The position numbers were made by a program, and so were the translations under genes. 64,000 nt of DNA from Halalkalicoccus jeotgali B3 (GTDB taxonomy: Archaea; Halobacteriota; Halobacteria; Halobacteriales; Halalkalicoccaceae), in assembly GCF_000196895.1 (NCBI RefSeq), contig NC_014297.1:1246119-1310118 (forward strand), read 5' to 3'. Positions 43,672 to 50,125 of the stretch are shown here, piece after piece (position 1 is the stretch's first letter; each line of letters starts with the position of its first letter). The notes beneath the pieces are model-generated. The model saw only the letters and a program-made list of their open reading frames with translations. It was not told the DNA's origin and searched no databases.

Positions 43672-43827
43672 TTACATAGAATGATCTCTCTAATTTAATT
43701 TACTGAAAGAAAACTGCAAGTGTGATCGACACACCGCATATCCTATGAATTCCATATTGTGGTATGTGACGGTGCTACTTAAATCTGTCGATCACTTGTC
43801 AGGAAGACGAGAGCATTCAATTCATGA
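43672..43827. other. Promoter region of the Rep gene
   Basis: An AT-rich stretch of about 155 bases with a GCTACTTAAAT element near 43774-43784, about 45 bases ahead of ATG 43828. No other feature is visible. Confidence 0.4.
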
Positions 43828-44613
43828 ATGTCAACTACAGATACTACAAGTGTACAAACGTATAGTGATCGACCGAATATTCCCATTAAGGGTAAAGAAT
43901 GGAGCGACGTAGAGTATTCTTTCAATAAAAAATTGAGTAAGACAGCACCTCATATTTATATGGGCACCGCGACTCCCCGCTTCACAAAGCCGCATGGAGA
44001 TTATCATTACGCGAGGATCAAAGCAGTATCCGATTACTGTGAAGAACACTATGATCCTCTCACGACCGTCTGGCTCTCTCTTCAAGCCGACGAGAAAATC
44101 AGGGGAGAGTGGGTAGATCCATTGATGCACGACGATGGTTTCAGATCTAATGCCGTGAAACAATCCCTCTTTCGTGTGAGAAAGAAACTCGACGTAGACG
44201 AATGGGCTGGCTGTTGGCTGATGAGTCCAAGAAGAACAGGCTATAGCCACCGGCACTATGCTCTATGGATTAACAAGGAGGTCGAAGTAAGTGATTTTCA
44301 TTCGGTGATCGATAGCCATGTACGTAATCACCCGACGGCTTCGAGTGAGAAAAACCAGTATAGAGACGCGATTCAGATTCGGCAAGGCGATGAGGTGAAA
44401 GGATTACCTGCCGAGATTGCTCATAATCTTCCCGAGATCGGAGCCTCTACTGATGTGAGAAGCGTCGATGAAGCGAGACGCTGGTGCTCGATGTACTGGT
44501 TCGATGATCGGATTCGATTTCAAGAATTAGGGAGCTTCAGAGAGTATGCCGAAGACAGTCGTCCAGAGAGAGAAGGTGTGTTCAAACACGGGCGAGGTTG
44601 GGTGAATGAATGA
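43828..44613 (+). CDS. rep: Putative HUH-type rolling-circle replication initiator (Rep)
   Basis: 261 residues. The middle contains the HUH metal motif in YSHRHYALWINKE (H141, H143), preceded by a strand with the motif-1-like VWLSLQAD (81-88). A Tyr-bearing helix DEARRWCSMYWFDDR (Y223) could supply the nicking Tyr. The order motif 1, HUH, Tyr fits Rep proteins of small haloarchaeal plasmids and pleolipoviruses, which nick the origin and start rolling-circle replication. The match is by motif order only. Many positive charges and Trp residues are unusual for the host proteome. The gene is followed by a TGTTACGATCCTT copy of the repeat used in the 45.2-kb cluster. Confidence 0.6.
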   Translation: MSTTDTTSVQTYSDRPNIPIKGKEWSDVEYSFNKKLSKTAPHIYMGTATPRFTKPHGDYHYARIKAVSDYCEEHYDPLTTVWLSLQADEKIRGEWVDPLMHDDGFRSNAVKQSLFRVRKKLDVDEWAGCWLMSPRRTGYSHRHYALWINKEVEVSDFHSVIDSHVRNHPTASSEKNQYRDAIQIRQGDEVKGLPAEIAHNLPEIGASTDVRSVDEARRWCSMYWFDDRIRFQELGSFREYAEDSRPEREGVFKHGRGWVNE

Positions 44614-44615
44614 AG

Positions 44616-44628
44616 TGTTACGATCCTT
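44616..44628 (+). repeat. Outlying copy of the origin-like repeat
   Basis: TGTTACGATCCTT starts three bases after the rep stop codon; the same 13 bases occur at 45251-45263 inside the repeat cluster. A short hairpin ATCCTtcAGGAT follows immediately. Confidence 0.5.
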
Positions 44629-44720
44629 CAGGATGTCATAGAACTCTTACCATGGTCGCTATTTTCACGGGTAGTCAGGACGAATTGACCGATATGTAGA
44701 GCCTGCGAATCTATCAGAAA

Positions 44721-44731
44721 CTATTTTATCC
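44721..44731 (+). promoter_or_regulatory. TATA box of the element membrane protein gene
   Basis: CTATTTTATCC lies 21-31 bases ahead of ATG 44752, in the normal place for a leaderless promoter. Confidence 0.5.
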
Positions 44732-44751
44732 GATAAACGACAATAGAAAAC

Positions 44752-45105
44752 ATGGCATGGATGGCTCAAGGGCTGGTTTTACTGTTTTTCTTGGTGCTTA
44801 CTGGCCAGTATGCGTATCGGGAAGCGAAGAGGGAGAACCGGTCGTCACCGAGGCTTCGAGGGATCTTCTGGATAGTGTTCGGTATCCGAGGGGCCGTCAC
44901 CTATCTTGTTCAGATCCAAAAACGAGAGTGGAAGCGATTAGGATGGATTGGATTTTCGCTACTACTCTTTGCGGTGTGGGCCGTCGGAACCTTCGGCTTC
45001 TGGGGACTAAGCGGTGGTTTTCATCTTTGGGGAGGACTGTTCGCTGGGCTCCTCGTCCTGTATTGGCAATTCAACCTCGAACAGGAGGGGGATGAGTTTA
45101 GATAG
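44752..45105 (+). CDS. 117-residue element membrane protein
   Basis: Three hydrophobic segments (about 5-20, 38-52, 64-105, the last possibly two helices) with basic loops (KRENRSSPRLRG, QKREWKRLGW) between. The tail is short and acidic. Many Trp and Gly residues give a plasmid-like composition. No family recognised; possibilities include plasmid maintenance, surface exclusion or virus-like membrane protein. Confidence 0.55.
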   Translation: MAWMAQGLVLLFFLVLTGQYAYREAKRENRSSPRLRGIFWIVFGIRGAVTYLVQIQKREWKRLGWIGFSLLLFAVWAVGTFGFWGLSGGFHLWGGLFAGLLVLYWQFNLEQEGDEFR

Positions 45106-45486
45106 CTCACCATCGAGATATAACCGTGAAGTAGTGCCACTATATCTACCGATTCCACCCCTCCGAAGAGAGGGTATGAACTGTTCTATGACACCCTCAT
45201 CCTTATTATGTGGTTCATGTGATAACACAGAATCCATCGAATCATCGATCTGTTACGATCCTTATTATGTGGTTCAGAGAGATGAGAGTATCCTTCGATC
45301 CTCAAATCATATAATGGTCATCGAATAAATCACTCAATCCATGAACCATATAATAGTCATCGTAACAGATCAATTACTCCTCGTATCTGACTCTATGATT
45401 ACATGGACGATAGTATCGATCAGCGGGCGATGGTCCGACGATCTCGATATAGAGAATCCTCATACCACATACATGACATCGATCCA
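45106..45486. repeat. Inverted and direct repeat cluster: candidate replication origin or partition site
   Basis: 380 bases without a gene. Copies of one motif are: direct, TCCTTATTATGTGGTTCA at 45199-45216; direct, a 30-base version at 45247-45276 (starts GATCTGTTACGATCC, ends ATTATGTGGTTCA); inverted partial, CATATAATGGTCATCG at 45308-45323; inverted full, 45342-45371. The 30-base copies at 45247-45276 and 45342-45371 form arms that match at all but about four positions, with a 65-base loop. This could fold as a cruciform. Its place after rep and between oppositely oriented genes suits an origin, iteron cluster or bidirectional terminator. Confidence 0.65.
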
Positions 45487-45993
45487 TCACCGCTCCTCGA
45501 AGTGACGGCAGTCGAGAGAGTGAGTGAGCTGATCGAATCCTCCGAGTTTCGAGAGTAGTTCGTGTTCACAGTCACGGCACTTCTCGTATTCCTCGCCTCC
45601 CTGATCCTCCGGTTCGATGTGAGTACTGTATGCCTTCTGAAGAGCCTCACGTCCATCCTGAGAGCCGCCGTCCGTCACGAGAGGCGTAGACATTGCCACC
45701 ATGATCGGCGCTCTTAGGAGGCAAGCGAGGCCGTGTTTACACATCCCTGAATGGTACTCGAAGGCCTTGCACGTGCAACGAACGGGCATCCCGTCCTCGA
45801 AGTGAACGCTGTAGGTATGGCCATTCTCGCCCTCATACGACGTGTTGTGAACGTTCACGACCTCGTGGGAGGCGATGCAGGTGAACTGATAGCAGTCGTC
45901 CTGTGCCTTCAAGAGAGCGCCGCTGGTAGCTCCCTCGATCAGGTCCTTCTTCGATCCGATACCGTTTTCCGATCCGCTTGTGTCTACTGACAT
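45487..45993 (-). CDS. SWIM zinc-finger protein
   Basis: 168 residues from ATG 45993 (a GTG at 46011 would add six). The SWIM motif is CTCKAFEYHSGMCKH (C73, C75, C85, H87), following a beta strand typical of that fold (YSVHFEDGMPVRC). A second possible zinc site near the C-terminus has CRDC and later CRHF. SWIM domains bind DNA or proteins and are common on haloarchaeal plasmids and viruses. Immediately upstream lies a perfect six-base hairpin GGGTTG-ATCC-CAACCC, which may be an operator. Its stop abuts the repeat cluster. Confidence 0.8.
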   Translation of the reverse strand: MSVDTSGSENGIGSKKDLIEGATSGALLKAQDDCYQFTCIASHEVVNVHNTSYEGENGHTYSVHFEDGMPVRCTCKAFEYHSGMCKHGLACLLRAPIMVAMSTPLVTDGGSQDGREALQKAYSTHIEPEDQGGEEYEKCRDCEHELLSKLGGFDQLTHSLDCRHFEER

Positions 45994-46009
45994 GGGTTGA
46001 TCCCAACCC
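45994..46009. promoter_or_regulatory. Hairpin directly upstream of the SWIM gene
   Basis: GGGTTG, ATCC, CAACCC make a perfect 6-bp stem with a 4-base loop, ending next to ATG 45993. A second near-perfect repeat GGCTTCGGTG / CACCGGAGCC lies at about 46012-46037. Both could be operator sites or block translation. Role unproven. Confidence 0.5.
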
Positions 46010-46097
46010 ACGGCTTCGGTGCTGCAAACACCGGAGCCACTTTCTATAATGGCTCGCCGTGAGTTACATCAACCTATGAGCCATACCCATATAAAGC

Positions 46098-46115
46098 TAT
46101 CTGAATAATACTGAT
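46098..46115 (+). repeat. 18-bp direct repeat, copy 1
   Basis: TATCTGAATAATACTGAT, identical to the copy at 46341-46358. In both copies AGATATAC- or TATATATA-type AT tracts and TATCCTA follow, so the similarity extends further in a relaxed form. Confidence 0.7.
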
Positions 46116-46340
46116 ATGATATACGTATCCTATAGATCCTGTGCTCCGTTCTGAGAGCGATGAGTCTGAAGAGGTCATATGATACTCGTATCAATGCCAT
46201 TCCTCTGAGGATGCCAGCACGTTCCATAGAATTGAATCCTACTCATACTCATTCCCTCAATCGAGGGCTTACTCTCTCCAATATATGAAACATCTGAGCA
46301 TTACTGTATATAGATATAAACACTTTGCATGTCTTTATAG

Positions 46341-46358
46341 TATCTGAATAATACTGAT
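46341..46358 (+). repeat. 18-bp direct repeat, copy 2
   Basis: Second exact copy, 243 bases from the first. The downstream flank ATAAGTTATATATATATCCTA resembles the flank of copy 1. Confidence 0.7.
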
Positions 46359-46450
46359 AAGTTATATATATATCCTACATATGTAAAACGACCCCATGTA
46401 AGTATGAAGATGCTGTATTCCGACAATAGAGTACACTGAAAGCTCACATC

Positions 46451-47452
46451 TCAATATGGTGTGAATGCTCTTGCCGCCTTCTTATGATCCTCTTCTGCCA
46501 TCTTCATATAGATTTCAGTTGTTTCAAGCTTTTCATGTCCGAGGAGAGCTTGAAGATTCCTCGGATTAATGCCACTCTTGATAGCCTGCACCGCGTAACT
46601 GTGTCGAAGGGTGTGGCTTGTAATCATATTGAGCTTTCTCTTACCACCTGCATAGCTCCCGGCAGTTGATTGTAAGTCGGCAGACTCTGCCGCTCCTTTC
46701 ACAATTTGATTAATATAATCCGTGGTAACATGAGGATTCGTCTGTGTTGGGAAGAGATACGTATCAATATCTTTACCTACTAAGTTCTTCCCTCTGTATC
46801 CATCAAGGTATTCATCCATCAGAAAATCGATATACTCAGGGTTGTAGTACACAGTTCGAGAAGACGGTGACTTGGATTTGAAGGAGGGGATGTATATCGA
46901 TGTCTCCTGTCTGTCAATCTCATCCATTTCGATAGACGCAAGTTCTCCGACTCGCATTCCTGTGTTGAATTGAAGTCGTATAAGAAGCTCATTTCTTCCG
47001 ATAGGTGACGGCACATTTCTACAGAGAGTATCGATCTCATCAGGCGAGAGATATTGAATACCCTCTTTATTTTGAGACTTCCGAGATTTCTTCGTATCTC
47101 CTCTGAGGATTTTCTTGTCGTCCTTGTCGAAGCCCTCGTATGGATTTTCAGGCACCTTCGGCATGTCGAAGATGTCGGTCATCTTCGCACACTCCTGATA
47201 GAAGACGCTCACTGCCGAGACGTGAGTCGTGATCGTCGTCGGAGCATAGTCGTCTCTTGAGAGTTGCGTAGTATATGCGCGTAAATCTGCCGTTTGTGCA
47301 TCCCATACAGTTTTTTCTCTTGATTCTTCAAGAAATGTCTTCCAATGTTTGATATTCCTCACATATCTCGATGCCGTCGCTCCCGTTTCCGAACGAGAGA
47401 TGTCATTCCGACGATGCTCGAATTCTTCGAGGATTCCATTCCAGTTCATCAT
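46451..47452 (-). CDS. int: Tyrosine integrase of the element
   Basis: 333 residues. The N-terminal SAM-like DNA-binding domain covers about 5-105. The catalytic domain has Arg in FNTGMRVGELA (R167), Lys candidates in FKSKS (192-194), HTLRHSYA (H280, R283), LGHEKLETT (H306) and the nucleophile Tyr in TEIYMKM (Y315). All key residues are present, so it should be active. It is coupled to the upstream gene by an ATGA overlap (47449-47452). Its natural substrates are probably the two core sites at 42951 and 48023. It most resembles XerC/D-type integrases of haloarchaeal mobile elements. Confidence 0.92.
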   Translation of the reverse strand: MMNWNGILEEFEHRRNDISRSETGATASRYVRNIKHWKTFLEESREKTVWDAQTADLRAYTTQLSRDDYAPTTITTHVSAVSVFYQECAKMTDIFDMPKVPENPYEGFDKDDKKILRGDTKKSRKSQNKEGIQYLSPDEIDTLCRNVPSPIGRNELLIRLQFNTGMRVGELASIEMDEIDRQETSIYIPSFKSKSPSSRTVYYNPEYIDFLMDEYLDGYRGKNLVGKDIDTYLFPTQTNPHVTTDYINQIVKGAAESADLQSTAGSYAGGKRKLNMITSHTLRHSYAVQAIKSGINPRNLQALLGHEKLETTEIYMKMAEEDHKKAARAFTPY

Positions 47453-47958
47453 TCTCGTTTAATGTACACAGTTTTCTCGTTACTGTGGAGTCGCTCTACT
47501 CGGCTCGTCATATTTATGATATTATCAAGAGCGTCCTCCACCGTCTCCAAATCAGCACCTATAGATGATGCGATTTCATCTGCCGTGATCCCGTATTCCG
47601 CGTAATACCTTGTTCGATCAGCCGGAGGTACAGGGATCGCGTATTGAAGAAGGATCTTTGATAGATCATACAGTTCTCCTTCAGTTGATTGCTGATTATC
47701 CATATGGGTGACAGTCGTCTGAATATCAGAGACGTTTTCCTCCAATTCATTGAGCGCACTCATCAACTCTTCAGACGCGCCTGTGTCTCTCTGAGGAGCC
47801 TGTCGATTCTGTGAATGTAATCCTTCGAGTTCTCTGAAAACGCTTGTACGGATCAATTCTGCAAGGCTCTCATACTCTCCTGAGAGCACAGCATCTTCCC
47901 ATTTCTCTTTCCTCTGTTCATTGACGACGAGAGCAATTCGTGGTTTTTCTGAAGGCAT
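47449..47958 (-). CDS. RHH/winged-helix protein coupled to the integrase
   Basis: 169 residues. The first 50 (RIALVVNEQRKEKWEDAVLSGEYESLAELIRTSVFREL) look like a ribbon-helix-helix. A linker follows, then a helical stretch rich in Glu and Gln, then a winged-helix-like region (about 105-168) with AEYGITADEIASSIGADLETVEDALDNI. Start lies 64 bases from the right core. The four-base overlap with int implies one transcript. In the pleolipovirus SNJ2 type of module, small genes in the integrase operon help or steer recombination, so an excision or direction factor is a plausible role, not shown here. Confidence 0.7.
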   Translation of the reverse strand: MPSEKPRIALVVNEQRKEKWEDAVLSGEYESLAELIRTSVFRELEGLHSQNRQAPQRDTGASEELMSALNELEENVSDIQTTVTHMDNQQSTEGELYDLSKILLQYAIPVPPADRTRYYAEYGITADEIASSIGADLETVEDALDNIINMTSRVERLHSNEKTVYIKRE

Positions 47959-47985
47959 ACCTTCTCTTTATCGAGGAGCACCTTG

Positions 47986-47998
47986 AACCTTTACACAA
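47986..47998 (-). repeat. Right arm-type motif of the attachment site
   Basis: AACCTTTACACAA on the plus strand, the inverted match of TGTGTAAAAGGTT at 42971-42983. It lies 25 bases from the core and ahead of the RHH gene, so it might also regulate the int operon. Confidence 0.55.
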
Positions 47999-48022
47999 CT
48001 TCTTGTACACCATCAGATTGAT

Positions 48023-48032
48023 CGAGTACATC
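48023..48032 (+). repeat. attR core (10-bp direct repeat)
   Basis: CGAGTACATC, identical to 42951-42960. The element side has the arm AGATTGAT (48015-48022) and the host side ATCCAC (48030-48035). Joined to the left end it gives the host site with arms GTGGAA / ATCCAC around CGAGTAC. Confidence 0.85.
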
Positions 48033-48527
48033 CACGAGACGATCACCTCGCCGCTTTCCTACACCGAGATGGTGCTTGCGTACGTCCTCTCGAGCGCTTC
48101 CAGAGGGATCGTCGTCGGGATCATCATCGCGGTCATCGGCGCGTTCTTCACCCCGGTGGGGGTCGAACACCCCCTGTACCTCGTGGCCTTTCTACTCGTG
48201 GTCACGCTGCTGTTTGCCGCCCTCGGAATCGTCGGTGGGCTGGTCGCCGAGGACTTCGACCACCTGACAGTGATGAACCAGTTCATCCTCCGCCCGCTGG
48301 TGTTTTTCGGCGGCGTCTTCTACTCGCTCGAGATCCTGCCGTCGCTGTGGCGGACCGCCTCGCTGTTAAACCCGATGGTCTACATGGTCAACGGCGTGCG
48401 CTATGGGTTTCTTGGTTACTCCGACGTGGACCCGAACGCCGCGCTTGCGGTACTCTCGGGGCTGACGCTCGCGGTGATCGCGCTCGATATCGCCATGTTC
48501 GCACGGGGCTACGGGCTGACGGACTGA
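48023..48527 (+). pseudogene. ABC-2 permease, C-terminal fragment
   Basis: Host permease resumes here in the same codon phase: HETITSPLSYTEMVLAYVLSSASRGIVVG and four hydrophobic helices follow, ending ARGYGLTD. It has no good start of its own; an in-frame Met inside the element opens the frame but has no family match and overlaps the RHH gene. Rejoined with 42682-42950 it makes a full permease of 257 residues. Confidence 0.88.
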
Positions 48528-48566
48528 GGGGGTAGGGTTTTGTCGTCCGAACCCGACTCCCCGCGT

Positions 48567-49520
48567 ATGCGTGCGGTACGATACCACGACCACGGCGGCC
48601 CCGAAGTACTGAGCGTCGAGGAGATCGAGCGACCCGAACCGGGCGGACACGAACTGCTCGTCCGGGTCGCGGCCGCGGGGGTCAACCCCGTCGACACCTA
48701 CTTCCGCGAGGGATCGTTCCAGCCCTATCAGCTGCCGATGACGCCCGGCTCGGACTTCTCGGGTGTCGTCGAGGAAACGGGCGACTGGACAGCCGGATTC
48801 GAGGCGGGCGATCGGGTGTTCGGAACCGGTCTCGGACGGGACCACCAGGGCACCTACGCCGAGTACGCGCTCGTGCCCACCGATAGGGTCGCCCACCTGC
48901 CCGAGAACGTCGACTTCGACGCGGGCGGCGGGGCGGGTGTCGCCGCCGTGACCGCGTGGCGCGCGCTGATCGACCACGCGGGCCTCGAACCCGCAGAGAC
49001 CTGCCTGATCCACGGCGGTTCCGGCGGTGTCGGACACGCCGCCGTCGGACTGGCGGCGGCGACCGGCGCGGAAGTGGTGACGACCGCCGCGCCGGAGTAC
49101 CACGACGTGTTGGAAGAACTGGGCGCCGATACCGTCCTCGACTACGCCGACGAGGACCTCGAAGAAGCGGTCGGGAAGTACGAACCGGCGGTGATCCTCG
49201 ACCATCGCCTCGACGAGTACCTCGATTTCGACGCGGCGGTGGCCCAGCAGGGTGCGCGGATCGTCGGGATCGGCAACACCCGACCACAAGCGGGCTGGGA
49301 GAACGTCCCGGCCGCCCGTGCAAAGGAGCTCACCGTCCAGTTGATGAGCATGTTCAACACGCCCGACCTTTCGGCTCGTCTCGAACGGGTCGCGCGACTC
49401 ATGGAGCGCGAGACGCTGTCGATCCACGTCGATCGGTGCTATCCACTTGAGGAGGCGGGCGAGGCCCAGCGCGCGGTGGTAGAGGAGAGCTTCCTCGGCA
49501 AACTCATGGTCGAACCCTGA
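48567..49520 (+). CDS. NADPH:quinone reductase (zeta-crystallin type, MDR)
   Basis: 317 residues from ATG 48567. It begins MRAVRYHDHGGPEVLSVEEIE, with the N-terminal catalytic fold without zinc ligands and the Rossmann motif CLIHGGSGGVGHAAVGLAAATGAEVVTTA. This is a one-electron quinone reductase or enoyl-type oxidoreductase of the medium-chain family. It ends one base before the convergent HalOD1 gene. Confidence 0.88.
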   Translation: MRAVRYHDHGGPEVLSVEEIERPEPGGHELLVRVAAAGVNPVDTYFREGSFQPYQLPMTPGSDFSGVVEETGDWTAGFEAGDRVFGTGLGRDHQGTYAEYALVPTDRVAHLPENVDFDAGGGAGVAAVTAWRALIDHAGLEPAETCLIHGGSGGVGHAAVGLAAATGAEVVTTAAPEYHDVLEELGADTVLDYADEDLEEAVGKYEPAVILDHRLDEYLDFDAAVAQQGARIVGIGNTRPQAGWENVPAARAKELTVQLMSMFNTPDLSARLERVARLMERETLSIHVDRCYPLEEAGEAQRAVVEESFLGKLMVEP

Positions 49521-49521
49521 C

Positions 49522-50121
49522 TCAGTCGCCGACGTAGTACCACATCGCGTTGCCCTTCGCGACGTCGGGACAGGCCCCGAGTCCGGGCTTGACGACGGTC
49601 TCCCACCACCCGCCGTCGGGAATCGCGTACTCGCCCGGATAGCAGGGATAGACCTCGCGGATGAAGTCGCTCCGGCGGGCGCTGCCCTGGCCCCTAAGGA
49701 AAGCGTAGGCGGCAAGGATCGCCCGTCGGCGTTCGGTCTGTTCGGTGCCGGTCCCCGGGATGTATCGGTCCTCGATGAGGCTGCGGACCTGCTCGGGAGC
49801 GTCGCATTTGGGCTGGCGCGGTCGGTCGGTTTCGACGACGATCCGCCCGCTCGCGTGGACGGTGACCGCACAGTCTTTGTAGCGAAACGAGAGCGGGTCG
49901 TCGTCGCTCTCGTTGTCGAGGTGATCGCGGATCGAATCGGTGTCGACGACCGATTCCAGCGGCGGGACGAGGTCCATCGGGGCTTGGTCTCTGGCGGCGG
50001 CGATGGCCGTCGTGACGGCGACGATGGGCGACGTGTCGGCGGTGGGCGGGTAGTGGATCTCGTGGGTGGTGCCCTCGCCTTCAGTCGTGTCCGGCCGGCG
50101 GATCGGGTCGTCTTGTGACAT
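49522..50121 (-). CDS. HalOD1 output domain protein
   Basis: 199 residues. The HalOD1 domain spans about 33-105 (SPIVAVTTAIAAARDQAPMDLVPPLESVVDTDSIRDHL...LSFRYKDCAVTVHASGRIVVE), a domain specific to haloarchaea and common at the output end of signalling proteins. The last 90 residues (EQVRSLIEDRYIP...RRAILAAYAFLRGQGSARRSDFIREVYP) suggest a winged-helix part. It follows the DUF7504/wHTH gene by four bases in the same direction; the pair likely forms one regulatory unit. Confidence 0.72.
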   Translation of the reverse strand: MSQDDPIRRPDTTEGEGTTHEIHYPPTADTSPIVAVTTAIAAARDQAPMDLVPPLESVVDTDSIRDHLDNESDDDPLSFRYKDCAVTVHASGRIVVETDRPRQPKCDAPEQVRSLIEDRYIPGTGTEQTERRRAILAAYAFLRGQGSARRSDFIREVYPCYPGEYAIPDGGWWETVVKPGLGACPDVAKGNAMWYYVGD

Positions 50122-50125
50122 GGTC

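Larger units (their letters stand above)
46010..46450. other. Non-coding region between SWIM and integrase genes
   Basis: About 440 very AT-rich bases. It contains an exact 18-base direct repeat TATCTGAATAATACTGAT at 46098-46115 and 46341-46358, the second copy followed by TATATATATATCC. A near-palindrome and TATA-like tracts lie next to the SWIM gene. No convincing gene was found. Confidence 0.6.
42951..48022. mobile_element. 5,072-bp integrative element (probable integrative plasmid) in the ABC permease gene
   Basis: The segment begins at the left copy of the 10-bp repeat CGAGTACATC (42951-42960) and ends just before the right copy (48023-48032). It is clearly AT-richer than the host DNA. 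Its genes are two small coupled ORFs, putative HUH Rep, a membrane protein (all plus strand), a SWIM zinc-finger protein, tyrosine integrase and an RHH-like protein (minus). Non-coding repeat clusters sit in the middle. It lacks recognisable capsid, spike or packaging genes, so an integrative plasmid is more likely than a provirus. Joining host flanks gives one intact permease codon series, which defines the ends to the base within the 10-bp core. Confidence 0.9.

Noticed and set aside
47940-48022. An ATG within the element opening the frame into the distal permease fragment
   Set aside because: The added residues do not match the permease family, and they lie on the strand opposite the RHH gene. 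It could at most make an abnormal protein.
42951-48022. Reading the element as a pleolipovirus-type provirus
   Set aside because: It has integrase, a Rep-like gene and a SWIM gene, but no spike, membrane-fusion or NTPase genes of that group, and only 5 kb of DNA.
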